Part shown: piece by piece, positions 8,699 to 17,627 of the stretch
How the letters are laid out: each line of letters opens with the position of its first letter
How positions within the stretch are numbered: the stretch's first letter is position 1
Assembly: GCA_029071325.1 (NCBI GenBank)
Contig: JAIEAP010000041.1
Coordinates: forward strand, 186,001 to 250,000
Direction of reading: 5' to 3'
Source: Lachnospiraceae bacterium
GTDB lineage: Bacteria; Bacillota; Clostridia; Lachnospirales; Lachnospiraceae
Length of the DNA stretch: 64,000 nt
Translations under genes and position numbers: made by a program
Notes under the pieces: model-generated
Seen by the model: only the letters and a program-made list of their open reading frames with translations
Told to the model about the DNA's origin: nothing
Database searches by the model: none

Positions 8699-9858
8699 GA
8701 AATCCGTTATCGAAAACAATCGTAACCATTGAACCCTCTGGCATCCGGAAGTTTTTTGATATTGTAAATGAAATGGAGGATGCGATTTCCCTCGGCGTGG
8801 GCGAGCCGGATTTTGATACGCCCTGGCATATACGGGACGAGGGTATCTATTCCCTGGAGAAGGGGCGTACCTTTTATACCTCTAATGCAGGTCTGAAAGA
8901 ATTGAAGATAGAAATCAGTAAATTTCAGGAAAGAAAATGTAATCTTCACTATGATTACCAGAAGGAAATTCTGGTGACGGTAGGCGGAAGCGAAGCCATT
9001 GATATAGCCATGCGCGCTATGCTGGATCCTGGCGATGAAGTGCTGATCCCGCAGCCCAGTTATGTATCTTATCTGCCCTGTACGGTTCTGGCAAACGGGA
9101 AACCGGTTATTATTAACCTGAAGGCAGAGAATGATTTCCGGCTGACCAAGGAGGAGGTCGAGGCGGCAATTACGCCCCGGACCAAGATTCTGGTACTGCC
9201 GTTTCCCAATAATCCTACCGGAGCTATTATGGAGCGCTCCGATCTGGAAGGGATTGCAGAAGTGGTGCAGAAGCATGATCTGTATGTGCTGAGTGATGAG
9301 ATTTATGCATCTTTGACCTACAAGGAGGAACATGTATCTATTGCGTCACTGCCGGGGATGCAGGAGAGGACCATACTGATTAACGGTCTGTCCAAATCTC
9401 ATGCCATGACGGGATGGAGACTGGGCTATGCCTGCGGGCCGGAGATTATTATTCAGGAGATGCTCAAGATCCACCAGTTTGCCATTATGTGTGCGCCTAC
9501 CACCTCTCAGTATGCGGCAGTGAATGCGCTGCGCAATGGAGATGAAGATGTGGAGCAGATGCGGGAAGAGTACAATCAGCGCAGAAGATATCTGATGCAC
9601 CGGTTCCGCCAGATGGGACTGGACTGCTTTGAGCCGTATGGAGCGTTTTACTGCTTCCCCTGTATCAAAGAGTTTGGGATGTCCTCCGATGAATTTGCGG
9701 AAGGGCTGTTGTATGCAGAGAAGGTCGCAGTGGTTCCGGGTACGGCATTCGGAAGCTGCGGAGAGGGATTTATCCGTATTTCCTATGCGTATTCTCTGGA
9801 CAGCCTGAAGGAGGCTCTGGACAGGATGGAGCGATACATACAGAAGTTGAGGAGCTGA
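8695..9858 (+). CDS. PLP-dependent aminotransferase, class I/II
   Basis: 387 residues, fold type I. Lys234 in the SKSHAMTGWR motif is the expected Schiff-base lysine. FPNNPTGA and SDEIYASLTY (cofactor Asp and Tyr) and the C-terminal FIRISYAYS arginine, which binds the substrate carboxylate, are all present. The family includes aspartate/aromatic aminotransferases. The exact amino donor cannot be read from sequence. It is translationally coupled to the Lrp regulator through a four-base overlap and is followed two bases later by trmL. Confidence 0.92.
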   Translation: MRNPLSKTIVTIEPSGIRKFFDIVNEMEDAISLGVGEPDFDTPWHIRDEGIYSLEKGRTFYTSNAGLKELKIEISKFQERKCNLHYDYQKEILVTVGGSEAIDIAMRAMLDPGDEVLIPQPSYVSYLPCTVLANGKPVIINLKAENDFRLTKEEVEAAITPRTKILVLPFPNNPTGAIMERSDLEGIAEVVQKHDLYVLSDEIYASLTYKEEHVSIASLPGMQERTILINGLSKSHAMTGWRLGYACGPEIIIQEMLKIHQFAIMCAPTTSQYAAVNALRNGDEDVEQMREEYNQRRRYLMHRFRQMGLDCFEPYGAFYCFPCIKEFGMSSDEFAEGLLYAEKVAVVPGTAFGSCGEGFIRISYAYSLDSLKEALDRMERYIQKLRS

Positions 9859-9860
9859 GG

Positions 9861-10358
9861 ATGGCAAAGCTGAATATTGTGCTGTATGAACCGGAGATAC
9901 CGGCGAATACTGGTAATATAGGGCGTACCTGCGTGGCAACCGGCACCAGACTGCATCTCATCGAACCGTTGGGATTCCGTCTCAATGAGAAGTCTCTGCA
10001 GCGGGCAGGCATGGATTACTGGGATCAGTTAGATGTGACAAGGTATATTGATTACGAGGATTTTCAGACGCGCAATCCCGGAGCGAAGATATATATGGCC
10101 ACCACCAAAGGACAGAAGCTGTACACACAGGTGGATTATGAACCGGATTGTTATATTATGTTCGGTAAGGAGAGCGCGGGAATCCCAGAAGAGATTCTGG
10201 TGAAGCATCCGAAAGAGTGTATCCGCATTCCCATGATCGGAGATACGCGCTCTCTGAATCTGTCCAACTCAGCGGCAATCGTACTGTATGAGGCACTGCG
10301 TCAGAATAATTTTGAGCATATGCGTCTGGAGGGACAGCTCCACAGATTACATTGGTAG
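9861..10358 (+). CDS. trmL: tRNA (cytidine(34)-2'-O)-methyltransferase TrmL
   Basis: 165 residues, a minimal SPOUT methyltransferase. It begins with [19 protein letters not shown] and has the AdoMet-binding trefoil knot motifs [11 protein letters not shown] and the C-terminal [19 protein letters not shown]. TrmL methylates the 2'-OH of the wobble base 34 of certain leucine tRNAs. The length equals the family norm. The gene is very close to the aminotransferase gene (2 bp gap) and to ecfA1 downstream (11 bp gap), so it is part of a long transcript. Confidence 0.95.
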   Translation: MAKLNIVLYEPEIPANTGNIGRTCVATGTRLHLIEPLGFRLNEKSLQRAGMDYWDQLDVTRYIDYEDFQTRNPGAKIYMATTKGQKLYTQVDYEPDCYIMFGKESAGIPEEILVKHPKECIRIPMIGDTRSLNLSNSAAIVLYEALRQNNFEHMRLEGQLHRLHW

Positions 10359-10369
10359 AAAGGTTCAAT

Positions 10370-11227
10370 ATGGGCATTATCAAGGCAAGACAACTGGTAC
10401 ATGAATATATAAGGCGAGATGAAGAAGGCAATGTGGAGTCAATACAGACCGCCCTTGATAAGGTAAATCTGGATGTGAAAGAGGGGGATTTCATTGCGGT
10501 GCTGGGACATAACGGCTCCGGGAAATCCACCCTTGCCAAGCATATCAATGCCATCCTAGAGCCTACGGAAGGAACGCTGTGGGTGGACGGCTATGATACC
10601 TCGGATGAGGAAAATATCTGGGAAGTGCGCCAGCGGGCGGGCATGGTATTTCAGAACCCCGACAATCAGATCATTGCCAGTGTCGTGGAGGAGGATGTAG
10701 GATTCGGACCAGAAAATATGGGAGTTCCTACCGATGAGATCTGGCAGCGGGTGGAGGAGAGCCTTCAGGCAGTGGGGATGCTCAAATACAGAAGCCATTC
10801 TCCCAATAAACTGTCCGGCGGACAGAAGCAGCGGGTGGCAATTGCGGGAGTTATGGCAATGCAGCCCAAATGCATTGTGCTGGACGAGCCTACGGCGATG
10901 TTAGATCCGGTAGGCAGAAAGGAAGTGCTGAAAGCAGTCCACCGGCTGAATAAGGAGCGTGGCGTGACCATCATTCTGATCACACACTATATGGAAGAAG
11001 TGACGGACGCAGACTATGTGTATGTCATGGATGCCGGAAATGTGGTGATGCAGGGAGAGCCGCGAAGTATTTTTTCCCAGGTGGAGCGCCTGAAATCCTA
11101 TCGTCTGGATGTGCCGCAGGTTACTTTGCTGGCATATGAATTGAAACAGGCGGGGCTTAAGATTCCAGACGGAATCCTTACCAGGGCAGAGTTGACGGAG
11201 GCATTGGAACGGTTATGTCTATCATAG
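10370..11227 (+). CDS. ecfA1: Energy-coupling factor transporter ATPase EcfA1
   Basis: 285 residues from ATG 10370, with GAAAGG before it; an in-frame start at 10352 lies inside trmL. Walker [11 protein letters not shown]-loop FQNPDNQ, signature LSGGQKQR, Walker [13 protein letters not shown] and an H-loop are all seen. It is one of two cytoplasmic ATPases of a shared ECF module that energises vitamin-binding S components encoded elsewhere. It overlaps ecfA2 by 13 bases. The A1-A2-T order followed by truA, rplM and rpsI is standard in Firmicutes. Confidence 0.96.
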   Translation: MGIIKARQLVHEYIRRDEEGNVESIQTALDKVNLDVKEGDFIAVLGHNGSGKSTLAKHINAILEPTEGTLWVDGYDTSDEENIWEVRQRAGMVFQNPDNQIIASVVEEDVGFGPENMGVPTDEIWQRVEESLQAVGMLKYRSHSPNKLSGGQKQRVAIAGVMAMQPKCIVLDEPTAMLDPVGRKEVLKAVHRLNKERGVTIILITHYMEEVTDADYVYVMDAGNVVMQGEPRSIFSQVERLKSYRLDVPQVTLLAYELKQAGLKIPDGILTRAELTEALERLCLS

Positions 11228-12063
11228 TAAATCAATTGAATTACGTCTACAGCGCCGGAACGGCGTATGAGATACAGGCGCTGAAGGATGTGAATCTGAA
11301 AATAGAAGACGGGGAATTCATCGGTATTATCGGTCATACCGGTTCTGGAAAATCCACTTTGATCCAGCATTTAAACGGATTGATGCGAGCCACCGGCGGA
11401 GGCATCTATTATAACGGACAGGATATCTACGAAGATGATTTTGATATGCGCAGGCTGCGCAGTAAGGTAGGACTGGTATTTCAGTATCCGGAGCATCAGC
11501 TCTTTGAGACGACGGTCTTTGAGGATGTGTGCTTTGGCCCCAAGAATCAGGGACTGTCCAAGGAGCAGGCGGGGCTGCGTGCCTTTGAGGCGCTGCGCAG
11601 TGTCGGGCTGCCGGAAGAGCTTTATGACCAGTCCCCATTTGACCTGTCCGGCGGACAGAAGCGGCGGGTTGCTATTGCAGGTGTTCTTGCCATGAAGCCG
11701 GAGGTGCTGATTTTAGATGAACCCACGGCAGGGCTGGACCCCAAGGGCAGGGACGAGATTTTGGATCAGATTGCCCGGATGCATCGGGAGAATCATATTA
11801 CGATCATTCTGGTGTCACACAGCATGGAGGACGTGGCAAACTATGTCAGTCGGATCATAGTCATGAATCAGGGGCAGGTAATGCTGGACGGCGTGCCGGC
11901 GGAGGTATTCCGGCATTACAGGGAACTGGAGGGCATCGGTCTTGCAGCGCCTCAGGTCACATATCTGATGCATGAATTAAAAGCGAAAGGATTTCCAGTC
12001 AGCACAGATGCCACCACGGTGGCAGAGGCGAAGGCGGAGATTCTTCGTGCGATAAGGAGATAG
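11215..12063 (+). CDS. ecfA2: Energy-coupling factor transporter ATPase EcfA2
   Basis: 282 residues. Walker [11 protein letters not shown]-loop [10 protein letters not shown] (characteristic of EcfA2), signature LSGGQKRR and Walker [13 protein letters not shown] are intact. It forms the heterodimeric motor with EcfA1. The start ATG lies inside the end of ecfA1, and the next gene ecfT begins 10 bases after the stop. Confidence 0.96.
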   Translation: MSIIVNQLNYVYSAGTAYEIQALKDVNLKIEDGEFIGIIGHTGSGKSTLIQHLNGLMRATGGGIYYNGQDIYEDDFDMRRLRSKVGLVFQYPEHQLFETTVFEDVCFGPKNQGLSKEQAGLRAFEALRSVGLPEELYDQSPFDLSGGQKRRVAIAGVLAMKPEVLILDEPTAGLDPKGRDEILDQIARMHRENHITIILVSHSMEDVANYVSRIIVMNQGQVMLDGVPAEVFRHYRELEGIGLAAPQVTYLMHELKAKGFPVSTDATTVAEAKAEILRAIRR

Positions 12064-12073
12064 AATGTAGCTT

Positions 12074-12916
12074 ATGTTAAGAGATATTACATTGGGACAG
12101 TACTATCCGGCAGAGTCTGCGATTCACAGGCTCGATCCCAGAGTGAAGCTGTTTGGCACATTAATCTATATCATATCGCTGTTTACGGCAAGAGGAGTAC
12201 CGGCATTTGCACTGGCGGTCTTATTTTTGGCTGCGGTTATCCGCATTTCCAAAGTCCCCTTTTCTTATATGGTGAAGGGGTTGAAGGCAATTATTCTGAT
12301 TATGGTGTTTGCAGCCGTGTTCAATGTGCTCCTGACACCCGGACAGGAACTGGTATCTTTCTGGGTATTTACCATTACCTATGAAGGAGTGAAAAGCGCT
12401 GTTATGATGATGCTGCGGCTGGTATTTCTGATTATCGGCACATCGCTTATGACGCTGACCACCACGCCGAACCAGTTGACAGACGGATTGGAGAAATCCC
12501 TTCGCCCGCTGCAGTGGATTCGCGTACCCGTTCATGAAATCGCCATGATGATGTCTATTGCCCTGCGCTTCATTCCTATTCTGGTAGAGGAGACAGATAA
12601 GATCATGAAGGCCCAGATGGCGAGAGGCGCTAATTTCGAGAAGGGGAATCTCATTCAGAAGGCGAAAAATATGATTCCCTTGCTGGTTCCGCTATTTGTA
12701 TCTGCGTTCCGCAGAGCCAACGATCTTGCCATGGCCATGGAGGCGCGCTGCTATCATGGGGGACAGGGCAGGACGAAAATGAAGCCCCTGCGTTATCAGA
12801 AATGTGATGTGATCGGGTATCTTGTGATAGCGCTTTATTTTGCATCCATGATAGCGCTTCGCATTCTGTGGACAAGCGTGCTGGCAGAGCGGCTTGCAGG
12901 GGTACTTCCGCTATGA
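12074..12916 (+). CDS. ecfT: Energy-coupling factor transmembrane protein EcfT
   Basis: 280 residues with about five to six membrane helices. It begins LGQYYPAESAIHRLDPRVKL, typical of EcfT, and contains MARGAN around residue 180, one of the two Ala-Arg-Gly coupling motifs that contact the ATPases; a second Ala-Arg segment (EARCYHGG) follows. EcfT links the ATPase dimer to interchangeable S components. Its stop overlaps the truA start. Confidence 0.95.
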   Translation: MLRDITLGQYYPAESAIHRLDPRVKLFGTLIYIISLFTARGVPAFALAVLFLAAVIRISKVPFSYMVKGLKAIILIMVFAAVFNVLLTPGQELVSFWVFTITYEGVKSAVMMMLRLVFLIIGTSLMTLTTTPNQLTDGLEKSLRPLQWIRVPVHEIAMMMSIALRFIPILVEETDKIMKAQMARGANFEKGNLIQKAKNMIPLLVPLFVSAFRRANDLAMAMEARCYHGGQGRTKMKPLRYQKCDVIGYLVIALYFASMIALRILWTSVLAERLAGVLPL

Positions 12917-13659
12917 GTGAGCAGAAACGAGTGATGCTGACCGTGGCATATGACGGTACGAATTATCATGGCTGGCAGCTTCAGCCCAATGGAGAGACCA
13001 TTGAGAGCGTATTGAACAGGGAGCTGAGCGGGCTTTTGGGAGAGAGCATTGCAGTGATCGGTGCATCACGCACGGATGCAGGTGTGCATTCCAACGGAAA
13101 TGCAGCAGTTTTTGATACCTGCACCAGGATTCCGGCGGAGAAGATTTCCTATGCTTTGAATCAGAGGCTGCCGGAGGATATTGTGGTGCAGGGATCGAAA
13201 GAGGTGGAGCCTGATTTCCACCCCAGGCATTGTGAGAGCCGCAAGACTTATGAATACAGGATTTTAAACCGCAGATTCCCTCTTCCCATGCGTCGGAGAG
13301 ATACATACTTCTATCATTATGATCTGAGTGTGGAGCATATGCGGCAGGCGGCATCCTATCTGGTGGGCGAACACGATTTCAAAAGCTTTTGTTCTACGGC
13401 AGCCGAGGTAGAGACTACGGTGCGTACCATCTATTCTTTGACGGTAGAAAGAGAGGAGGATATCATTGCAATCCGGGTGACGGGCAGTGGTTTCCTCTAT
13501 AACATGGTGCGTATCATTGCCGGTACGCTGATTGAGGTCGGCAATGGCAGGAGAGCGCCGGAGGATATGGCGAAGATTCTTGCCGCATGCGACAGGGGAG
13601 CGGCGGGACCCACGGCACCGGCGTGCGGGCTTACCATGCTGGGGATAGAGTTTCGGTAA
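12913..13659 (+). CDS. truA: tRNA pseudouridine(38-40) synthase TruA
   Basis: 248 residues from ATG 12913, which overlaps the ecfT stop. The catalytic aspartate is Asp55 in GASRTDAGVHS. Further family motifs are YDGTNYHGWQLQ at the start, RKTYEYRI, and the C-terminal GSGFLYNMVRIIAGTL. TruA makes pseudouridine in the anticodon stem-loop. The gene is the last of the ecf transcript, as in many Firmicutes; rplM downstream has its own promoter. Confidence 0.96.
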   Translation: MSEQKRVMLTVAYDGTNYHGWQLQPNGETIESVLNRELSGLLGESIAVIGASRTDAGVHSNGNAAVFDTCTRIPAEKISYALNQRLPEDIVVQGSKEVEPDFHPRHCESRKTYEYRILNRRFPLPMRRRDTYFYHYDLSVEHMRQAASYLVGEHDFKSFCSTAAEVETTVRTIYSLTVEREEDIIAIRVTGSGFLYNMVRIIAGTLIEVGNGRRAPEDMAKILAACDRGAAGPTAPACGLTMLGIEFR

Positions 13660-13692
13660 ATAGAAAACTACGGAAAATCAAGGAAATAATTC

Positions 13693-13721
13693 TTGACACA
13701 CGAGGGGTCGTGTACTATAAT
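13693..13721 (+). promoter_or_regulatory. Consensus sigma-A promoter of rplM-rpsI
   Basis: A perfect TTGACA (13693-13698), 17-bp spacer and TATAAT (13716-13721). Transcription should begin near 13728, giving a leader of about 137 bases before rplM. Confidence 0.85.
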
Positions 13722-13727
13722 ATCTAA

Positions 13728-13864
13728 GTCTGACATAGTGTAAGAATGTCGATCCATAGCCCCGGAGCGGCATTTCAACTATAGAAACAACAGTGGGAAC
13801 AGGACAGCCTGCGTCCGGACATTACGCAGGGTGGCAGATTCCGATATTTCAAGGAGGTAAACCA
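13728..13864 (+). promoter_or_regulatory. Structured 5' leader of rplM (L13 leader candidate)
   Basis: The untranslated leader contains a perfect 7-bp hairpin, CCTGCGT (13808-13814) with ACGCAGG (13824-13830), and other GC-rich segments, followed by AAGGAGG. Ribosomal protein leaders that bind L13 are known in Firmicutes. Whether this one matches the known fold needs a covariance search. Confidence 0.5.
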
Positions 13865-14293
13865 ATGAAAACTTTTATGGCTAGTCCAGCAACCATTGAC
13901 AGAAAATGGTATGTCGTAGATGCAGATGGCAAGACATTGGGACGTCTGGCATCAGAAGTAGCAAAAGTATTAAGAGGAAAAAATAAACCGATCTTCACAC
14001 CGCATATTGACACAGGCGATTATGTGATCGTAGTAAATGCAGAGAAGATTAAAGTTACCGGTAAGAAATTAGACCAGAAGATTTATTACCATCATTCAGA
14101 CTATGTAGGCGGAATGAAAGAGACTACATTGAAAGAAATGCTGGCAAAGCATCCGGAGAGAGTCATCGAATATGCTGTTAAGGGTATGCTTCCCAAGGGA
14201 CCTCTTGGAAGGGATATGTACCGCAAGTTATTCGTATATGCAGGACCGGAACACAAGCATGAGGCACAGAAGCCTGAAGCATTGACATTTTAA
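13865..14293 (+). CDS. rplM: 50S ribosomal protein L13
   Basis: 142 residues, the usual length. It starts [20 protein letters not shown] and has [19 protein letters not shown] and [10 protein letters not shown], all characteristic of L13, which helps assemble the 50S subunit and contacts 23S rRNA. ATG 13865 follows AAGGAGG by six bases; the frame is open further upstream into the leader, but that part is not L13. Paired with rpsI, as in nearly all bacteria. Confidence 0.98.
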   Translation: MKTFMASPATIDRKWYVVDADGKTLGRLASEVAKVLRGKNKPIFTPHIDTGDYVIVVNAEKIKVTGKKLDQKIYYHHSDYVGGMKETTLKEMLAKHPERVIEYAVKGMLPKGPLGRDMYRKLFVYAGPEHKHEAQKPEALTF

Positions 14294-14309
14294 TAGGAGG
14301 TAAATGACA

Positions 14310-14702
14310 TTGGCTAATACAAAGTATTACGGAACAGGAAGAAGAAAATCATCTGTTGCCAGAGTATACCTGGTACCCGGCACAGGTAAGATTACCATCA
14401 ATAAAAGAGATATCGATGATTATTTTGGATTAGAGACCTTGAAGGTTATCGTTCGTCAGCCATTGACTGCTACCGAGACTGTTGACAAGTTTGATGTTCT
14501 GGTAAACGTAAAGGGCGGCGGCTACACCGGACAGGCAGGCGCTGTAAGACACGGTATTGCAAGAGCGCTTCTTACCGTTGACGCAGACTACAGACCGATT
14601 TTGAAGAAAGCCGGATATCTGACCAGAGATCCGCGTATGAAAGAGAGAAAGAAATACGGTCTCAAAGCAGCAAGACGTGCACCGCAGTTCTCCAAGAGAT
14701 AA
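14310..14702 (+). CDS. rpsI: 30S ribosomal protein S9 (TTG start)
   Basis: 130 residues from TTG 14310. AGGAGG at 14295-14300 is nine bases before this TTG but only three before ATG 14304, and starting at TTG gives [19 protein letters not shown], the standard S9 N-terminus. The C-terminus [12 protein letters not shown], whose tail reaches the P-site tRNA, is intact. The [19 protein letters not shown] core is typical. It is co-transcribed with rplM, and an intrinsic terminator follows. Confidence 0.96.
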   Translation: MANTKYYGTGRRKSSVARVYLVPGTGKITINKRDIDDYFGLETLKVIVRQPLTATETVDKFDVLVNVKGGGYTGQAGAVRHGIARALLTVDADYRPILKKAGYLTRDPRMKERKKYGLKAARRAPQFSKR

Positions 14703-14732
14703 GCAGTTATCTGCAAAAAGAAGAGTATATAC

Positions 14733-14770
14733 AAAGCCCCGGATGCTTGCATTCATGGGGCTTTTGTTAT
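14733..14770 (+). terminator. Intrinsic terminator after rpsI
   Basis: AAAGCCCC (14733-14740) pairs perfectly with GGGGCTTT (14757-14764), followed by TTTTGTT. Confidence 0.8.
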
Positions 14771-14831
14771 GCTCTTTTGTTGGTAGTGATCTGTAAAGTT
14801 CAGAATATGATCGGCTGCAGGAAGGCATATG

Positions 14832-14860
14832 TTGACCTTTTTTAACCCATATGCTAGAAT
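14832..14860 (+). promoter_or_regulatory. Sigma-A promoter of a small membrane protein gene
   Basis: TTGACC (14832-14837), 17-bp spacer, TAGAAT (14855-14860), 36 bp before the start codon at 14897. Confidence 0.65.
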
Positions 14861-14896
14861 AATCTGGAAATTAAATTATACCAAGGGGGATATATA

Positions 14897-15088
14897 ATGT
14901 ACGATATCATTTCATATGTTTTGTCGGGTATACTTGTATTATTGGGATTGGTTATGGTAGTGCTTCCGAAGCAGAGCACGAAAAAAGAATTGCAGGATTC
15001 TGAGGAAGCTTTGAAGAAAACAAGAAGAACTGGAGTTATCGTTGCAATTTTGGGAATCATTCTTCTGTTGATTGACATTTTTTTATAA
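14897..15088 (+). CDS. Small two-helix membrane protein, unknown function
   Basis: 63 residues with a hydrophobic helix at about 5-24, a charged middle (KQSTKKELQDSEEALKKTRR) and a second helix at about 45-63. AAGGGGG lies eight bases upstream of ATG 14897, behind a good promoter, and a terminator-like hairpin follows. I do not recognise the family. Expression signals on both sides argue that it is a real gene with its own transcript. Confidence 0.75.
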   Translation: MYDIISYVLSGILVLLGLVMVVLPKQSTKKELQDSEEALKKTRRTGVIVAILGIILLLIDIFL

Positions 15089-15112
15089 TAGAATAAGTTC
15101 TGGAAATTGACA

Positions 15113-15157
15113 GACGGCTGTTTTGACGGTTGAAAAACCGCGAAGCAGCCGCCTTTT
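15113..15157 (+). terminator. Terminator-like hairpin
   Basis: Nested arms GGCTG (15116-15120)/CAGCC (15146-15150) and CGGTT (15127-15131)/AACCG (15136-15140) with a four-base loop, then GCCTTTTG. It lies between the small protein gene and the convergent gene at 15173, so it could serve both strands. Confidence 0.5.
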
Positions 15158-15172
15158 GCATTTCAGGTAGTT

Positions 15173-15958
15173 TTATATCCGTCCGCCCACATAGATGCTG
15201 CTGTTTCTTAAGGTATTCATCAGAGAAAGCCAGGAAGAATCCACGGAGAAACTGAGTGAACTGCCCGAAACATGGTTTCTGATTTTCTGGCGGTTCTCCG
15301 CAGAAACGGCATCCAGGAATGCTGTTTTTGTATTTTCCCTTAGCTCATCTTCGGAAATGTTCCGATGCTGCCCGCTTATGGCCTGTATATAGTGTAACCG
15401 CCCCTGCATGACAGAACCCTGTATGTCAGCGTATTTCTCATAGGCCTTGTACAATTCCTGTATGCGATCTTCTTTGGTTTCTACCCGCCGGGTTCCATCT
15501 GACTGCAATATATATGTGGTTTCCCGGTCTGGATTATTGAACTCATCCTCAATGCGCTGCAGCACGGTATCGTATGCTTTTGACATAACTGCCATTCGCT
15601 CCTGAATGTTCGGTGCGGTATTTGACAGATGATTTTCTGCGCGGATCTCTTCTGCAATCTGCTCCATTTCTGTGATGAATACCTGTGACATGTCCATACT
15701 TCTTGTGTGAAGAAGCGTGTTTAGTTCATCCCATTGTGCGTCATAATCAATCTGCCCCGGCAGCCCATGTTCGTTTGCATATTCTCTTAAAGCCTTTGCG
15801 TTTGCCAGTCCTTCCTCGGAAAAAGTAACCTTATAAGGCGGCTGGAACTGCTGCAGCTCGTCGTTGCTTTTGGGTTTTATATTGCCTTTTTCTATTTCTT
15901 CGAACAGATCAATTTTTTTTGGGGTATGAACCTCGTATCTTCCAGCGTAAATTTTCAT
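15173..15958 (-). CDS. Hypothetical soluble alpha-helical protein
   Basis: 261 residues from ATG 15958, preceded on this strand by AGAGGTGA. The frame extends to 16021 without a better ribosome site. The protein is hydrophilic, mostly helical, and rich in Glu and Gln with no signal peptide or membrane segment. Two long helical stretches (about 85-125 and 135-210) may form coiled coils. I do not recognise a domain. The gene stands alone between oppositely oriented genes. Confidence 0.75.
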   Translation of the reverse strand: MKIYAGRYEVHTPKKIDLFEEIEKGNIKPKSNDELQQFQPPYKVTFSEEGLANAKALREYANEHGLPGQIDYDAQWDELNTLLHTRSMDMSQVFITEMEQIAEEIRAENHLSNTAPNIQERMAVMSKAYDTVLQRIEDEFNNPDRETTYILQSDGTRRVETKEDRIQELYKAYEKYADIQGSVMQGRLHYIQAISGQHRNISEDELRENTKTAFLDAVSAENRQKIRNHVSGSSLSFSVDSSWLSLMNTLRNSSIYVGGRI

Positions 15959-16122
15959 AGAATCACCTCTTAGTTTTATATCGGAGAGTTCGTGTGGTAT
16001 TGTTATGGCATTTTTCTGCAATATACGGTAACCCTGACCGGATTATGGTAGAAAAAAAATACCGGGCATGGTATACTTTCTAAATGTATGAATGAGTGGA
16101 ATGCAGGAAAGGAGAACTGTTT

Positions 16123-16590
16123 ATGACGGCATTGATCGTGGCACATGCGAAGAACCGTGTCATTGGAAATAAGGGGCAGATTCCCTGGAGAATCAAGGGA
16201 GAGCAGAAGCTTTTCCGGGAACTGACCACAGGAAATGTAGTGGTTATGGGAAGACGCTCTTATGAAGAAATCGGACGTCCTCTGCCGAACCGGTATACCA
16301 TTGTGGTATCCAATACACAAAGGTATGAAGCAGAAAACTGTACGACGGCAGGTTCCCTGCAGGAGGCGATTGAAATCGCCGGGGATCGTGACGTCTATAT
16401 TTCCGGCGGCGCAGGGGTGTACCGGGAAGCCATTGCGTTGGTGGACAAGATGTACATTACGGAAATTGACGCAGAGATAGAAGGGGATACCTATTTTCCA
16501 GAATTTGATCACAGTCTATGGGAGCGGGAGGTAACGCAGCATGTGGACGGGGAGCTGCCCTACGATTATGTGACATATACCAGAAAGTGA
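16123..16590 (+). CDS. folA: Dihydrofolate reductase
   Basis: 155 residues from ATG 16123 (GGAAAGGAGA upstream). It has NRVIGNKGQIPWRIKGE with the substrate-loop Trp, VVMGRRSYEEIGRPLPNR (NADPH binding), VVSN, and YISGGAGVY, all standard for DHFR. The enzyme reduces dihydrofolate to tetrahydrofolate and is the trimethoprim target. The usual position of the catalytic acidic residue (an Asp or Glu after the Trp loop) corresponds here to IKGEQKLFRELT, where a Glu is available. thyA is not adjacent. Confidence 0.92.
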   Translation: MTALIVAHAKNRVIGNKGQIPWRIKGEQKLFRELTTGNVVVMGRRSYEEIGRPLPNRYTIVVSNTQRYEAENCTTAGSLQEAIEIAGDRDVYISGGAGVYREAIALVDKMYITEIDAEIEGDTYFPEFDHSLWEREVTQHVDGELPYDYVTYTRK

Positions 16591-16619
16591 TGGAAGCAAA
16601 AAAGAGGGAGGAGCAAAGA

Positions 16620-17525
16620 ATGCCTAAAGTATTAGTGACAGGCGGAACCGTATTTGTCAGCCGTTATGTGGCGGAATATTATGTGAAGCGTGGATATGAG
16701 GTTTATGTGATGAACCGGGGTAGCCGTCCCCAGCCGGAGGGGACAACCCTGATTCAGGCGGACCGACACAACCTGGGGGATAAGCTGAAGGGATACGAGT
16801 TTGATGCGGTACTGGATATTACTGCATATACGGCGGAGGATATTGCCGGGCTGTGCGATGCGTTGGGAAATGTGGGACAGTATATTATGATAAGCTCCAG
16901 CGCCGTGTACCCGGAGACACTGCCCCAGCCCTTTGTGGAAGGGGCGCAAACCGGAGCCAACGCTTTCTGGGGGGCATATGGAACCAACAAGATTGCAGCG
17001 GAGGAGGAACTGCTGGCACGGATGCCGGAGGCCTATATTCTGCGTCCACCTTATCTATATGGTCCGTGGAATAACGTGTACCGGGAGGCGTTTGTATTTG
17101 ACTGTGCTATGGCGGGCCGTAAATTCTATCTGCCGGGGGATGGGGAAATGAAGCTGCAGTTTTTCCATGTGGAAGATCTCTGCCGGTTCATGGACTGCAT
17201 CATGGAACAGCGGCCAAAGACGCACATTTTCAATGTGGGGAATCCGGACAGCATCACTGTGAGGGAATGGGTGCAGCTTTGCTATCAGGCAGCAGGCGTG
17301 GAATGCGTTACGGTTCCGGTGCATAGGGACGAGGAGCAGAGGAATTATTTTAGCTTCCATAACTATGAGTATTGTCTTGACGTATCCGGGCAGCAGACGC
17401 TTATGCCTGTGACGAAGTCCTTGATGCAGGGACTGAGGGAATCTTATGCATGGTATCGGGAGCACACGGGGGAGGTAAACCGGAAGCCGTACATGGAATA
17501 TATTGATGAGCACTTTCATGACTGA
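16620..17525 (+). CDS. NAD-dependent epimerase/dehydratase family protein (extended SDR)
   Basis: 301 residues from ATG 16620, just behind GAGGGAGGAG. The Rossmann motif reads VTGGTVFVSRYVA, a G-x-x-x-x-x-S variant rather than the classical TGxxGxxG, as in the isoflavone reductase/CSP41-like subgroup. SSSAVYP and a later Tyr/Lys (GAYGTNK) supply the Ser-Tyr-Lys triad. Sugar nucleotides are the usual substrates, but the real one is unknown. It follows folA by 29 bases and may share its transcript. Confidence 0.85.
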   Translation: MPKVLVTGGTVFVSRYVAEYYVKRGYEVYVMNRGSRPQPEGTTLIQADRHNLGDKLKGYEFDAVLDITAYTAEDIAGLCDALGNVGQYIMISSSAVYPETLPQPFVEGAQTGANAFWGAYGTNKIAAEEELLARMPEAYILRPPYLYGPWNNVYREAFVFDCAMAGRKFYLPGDGEMKLQFFHVEDLCRFMDCIMEQRPKTHIFNVGNPDSITVREWVQLCYQAAGVECVTVPVHRDEEQRNYFSFHNYEYCLDVSGQQTLMPVTKSLMQGLRESYAWYREHTGEVNRKPYMEYIDEHFHD

Positions 17526-17549
17526 ATGGTTAAATCCAGGGAAGGCAAA

Positions 17550-17578
17550 TTGCATTCCGACTGTGCCTGTGCTATAAT
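17550..17578 (+). promoter_or_regulatory. Extended -10 promoter of thrH
   Basis: TTGCAT (17550-17555), 17-bp spacer, TATAAT (17573-17578) preceded by TGC, giving an extended -10 element; 50 bp upstream of ATG 17628. Confidence 0.7.
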
Positions 17579-17627
17579 TTAGAAATCTAATTTTATAAAA
17601 TGAAGAAAATGATATGGAGGAAAGAGT

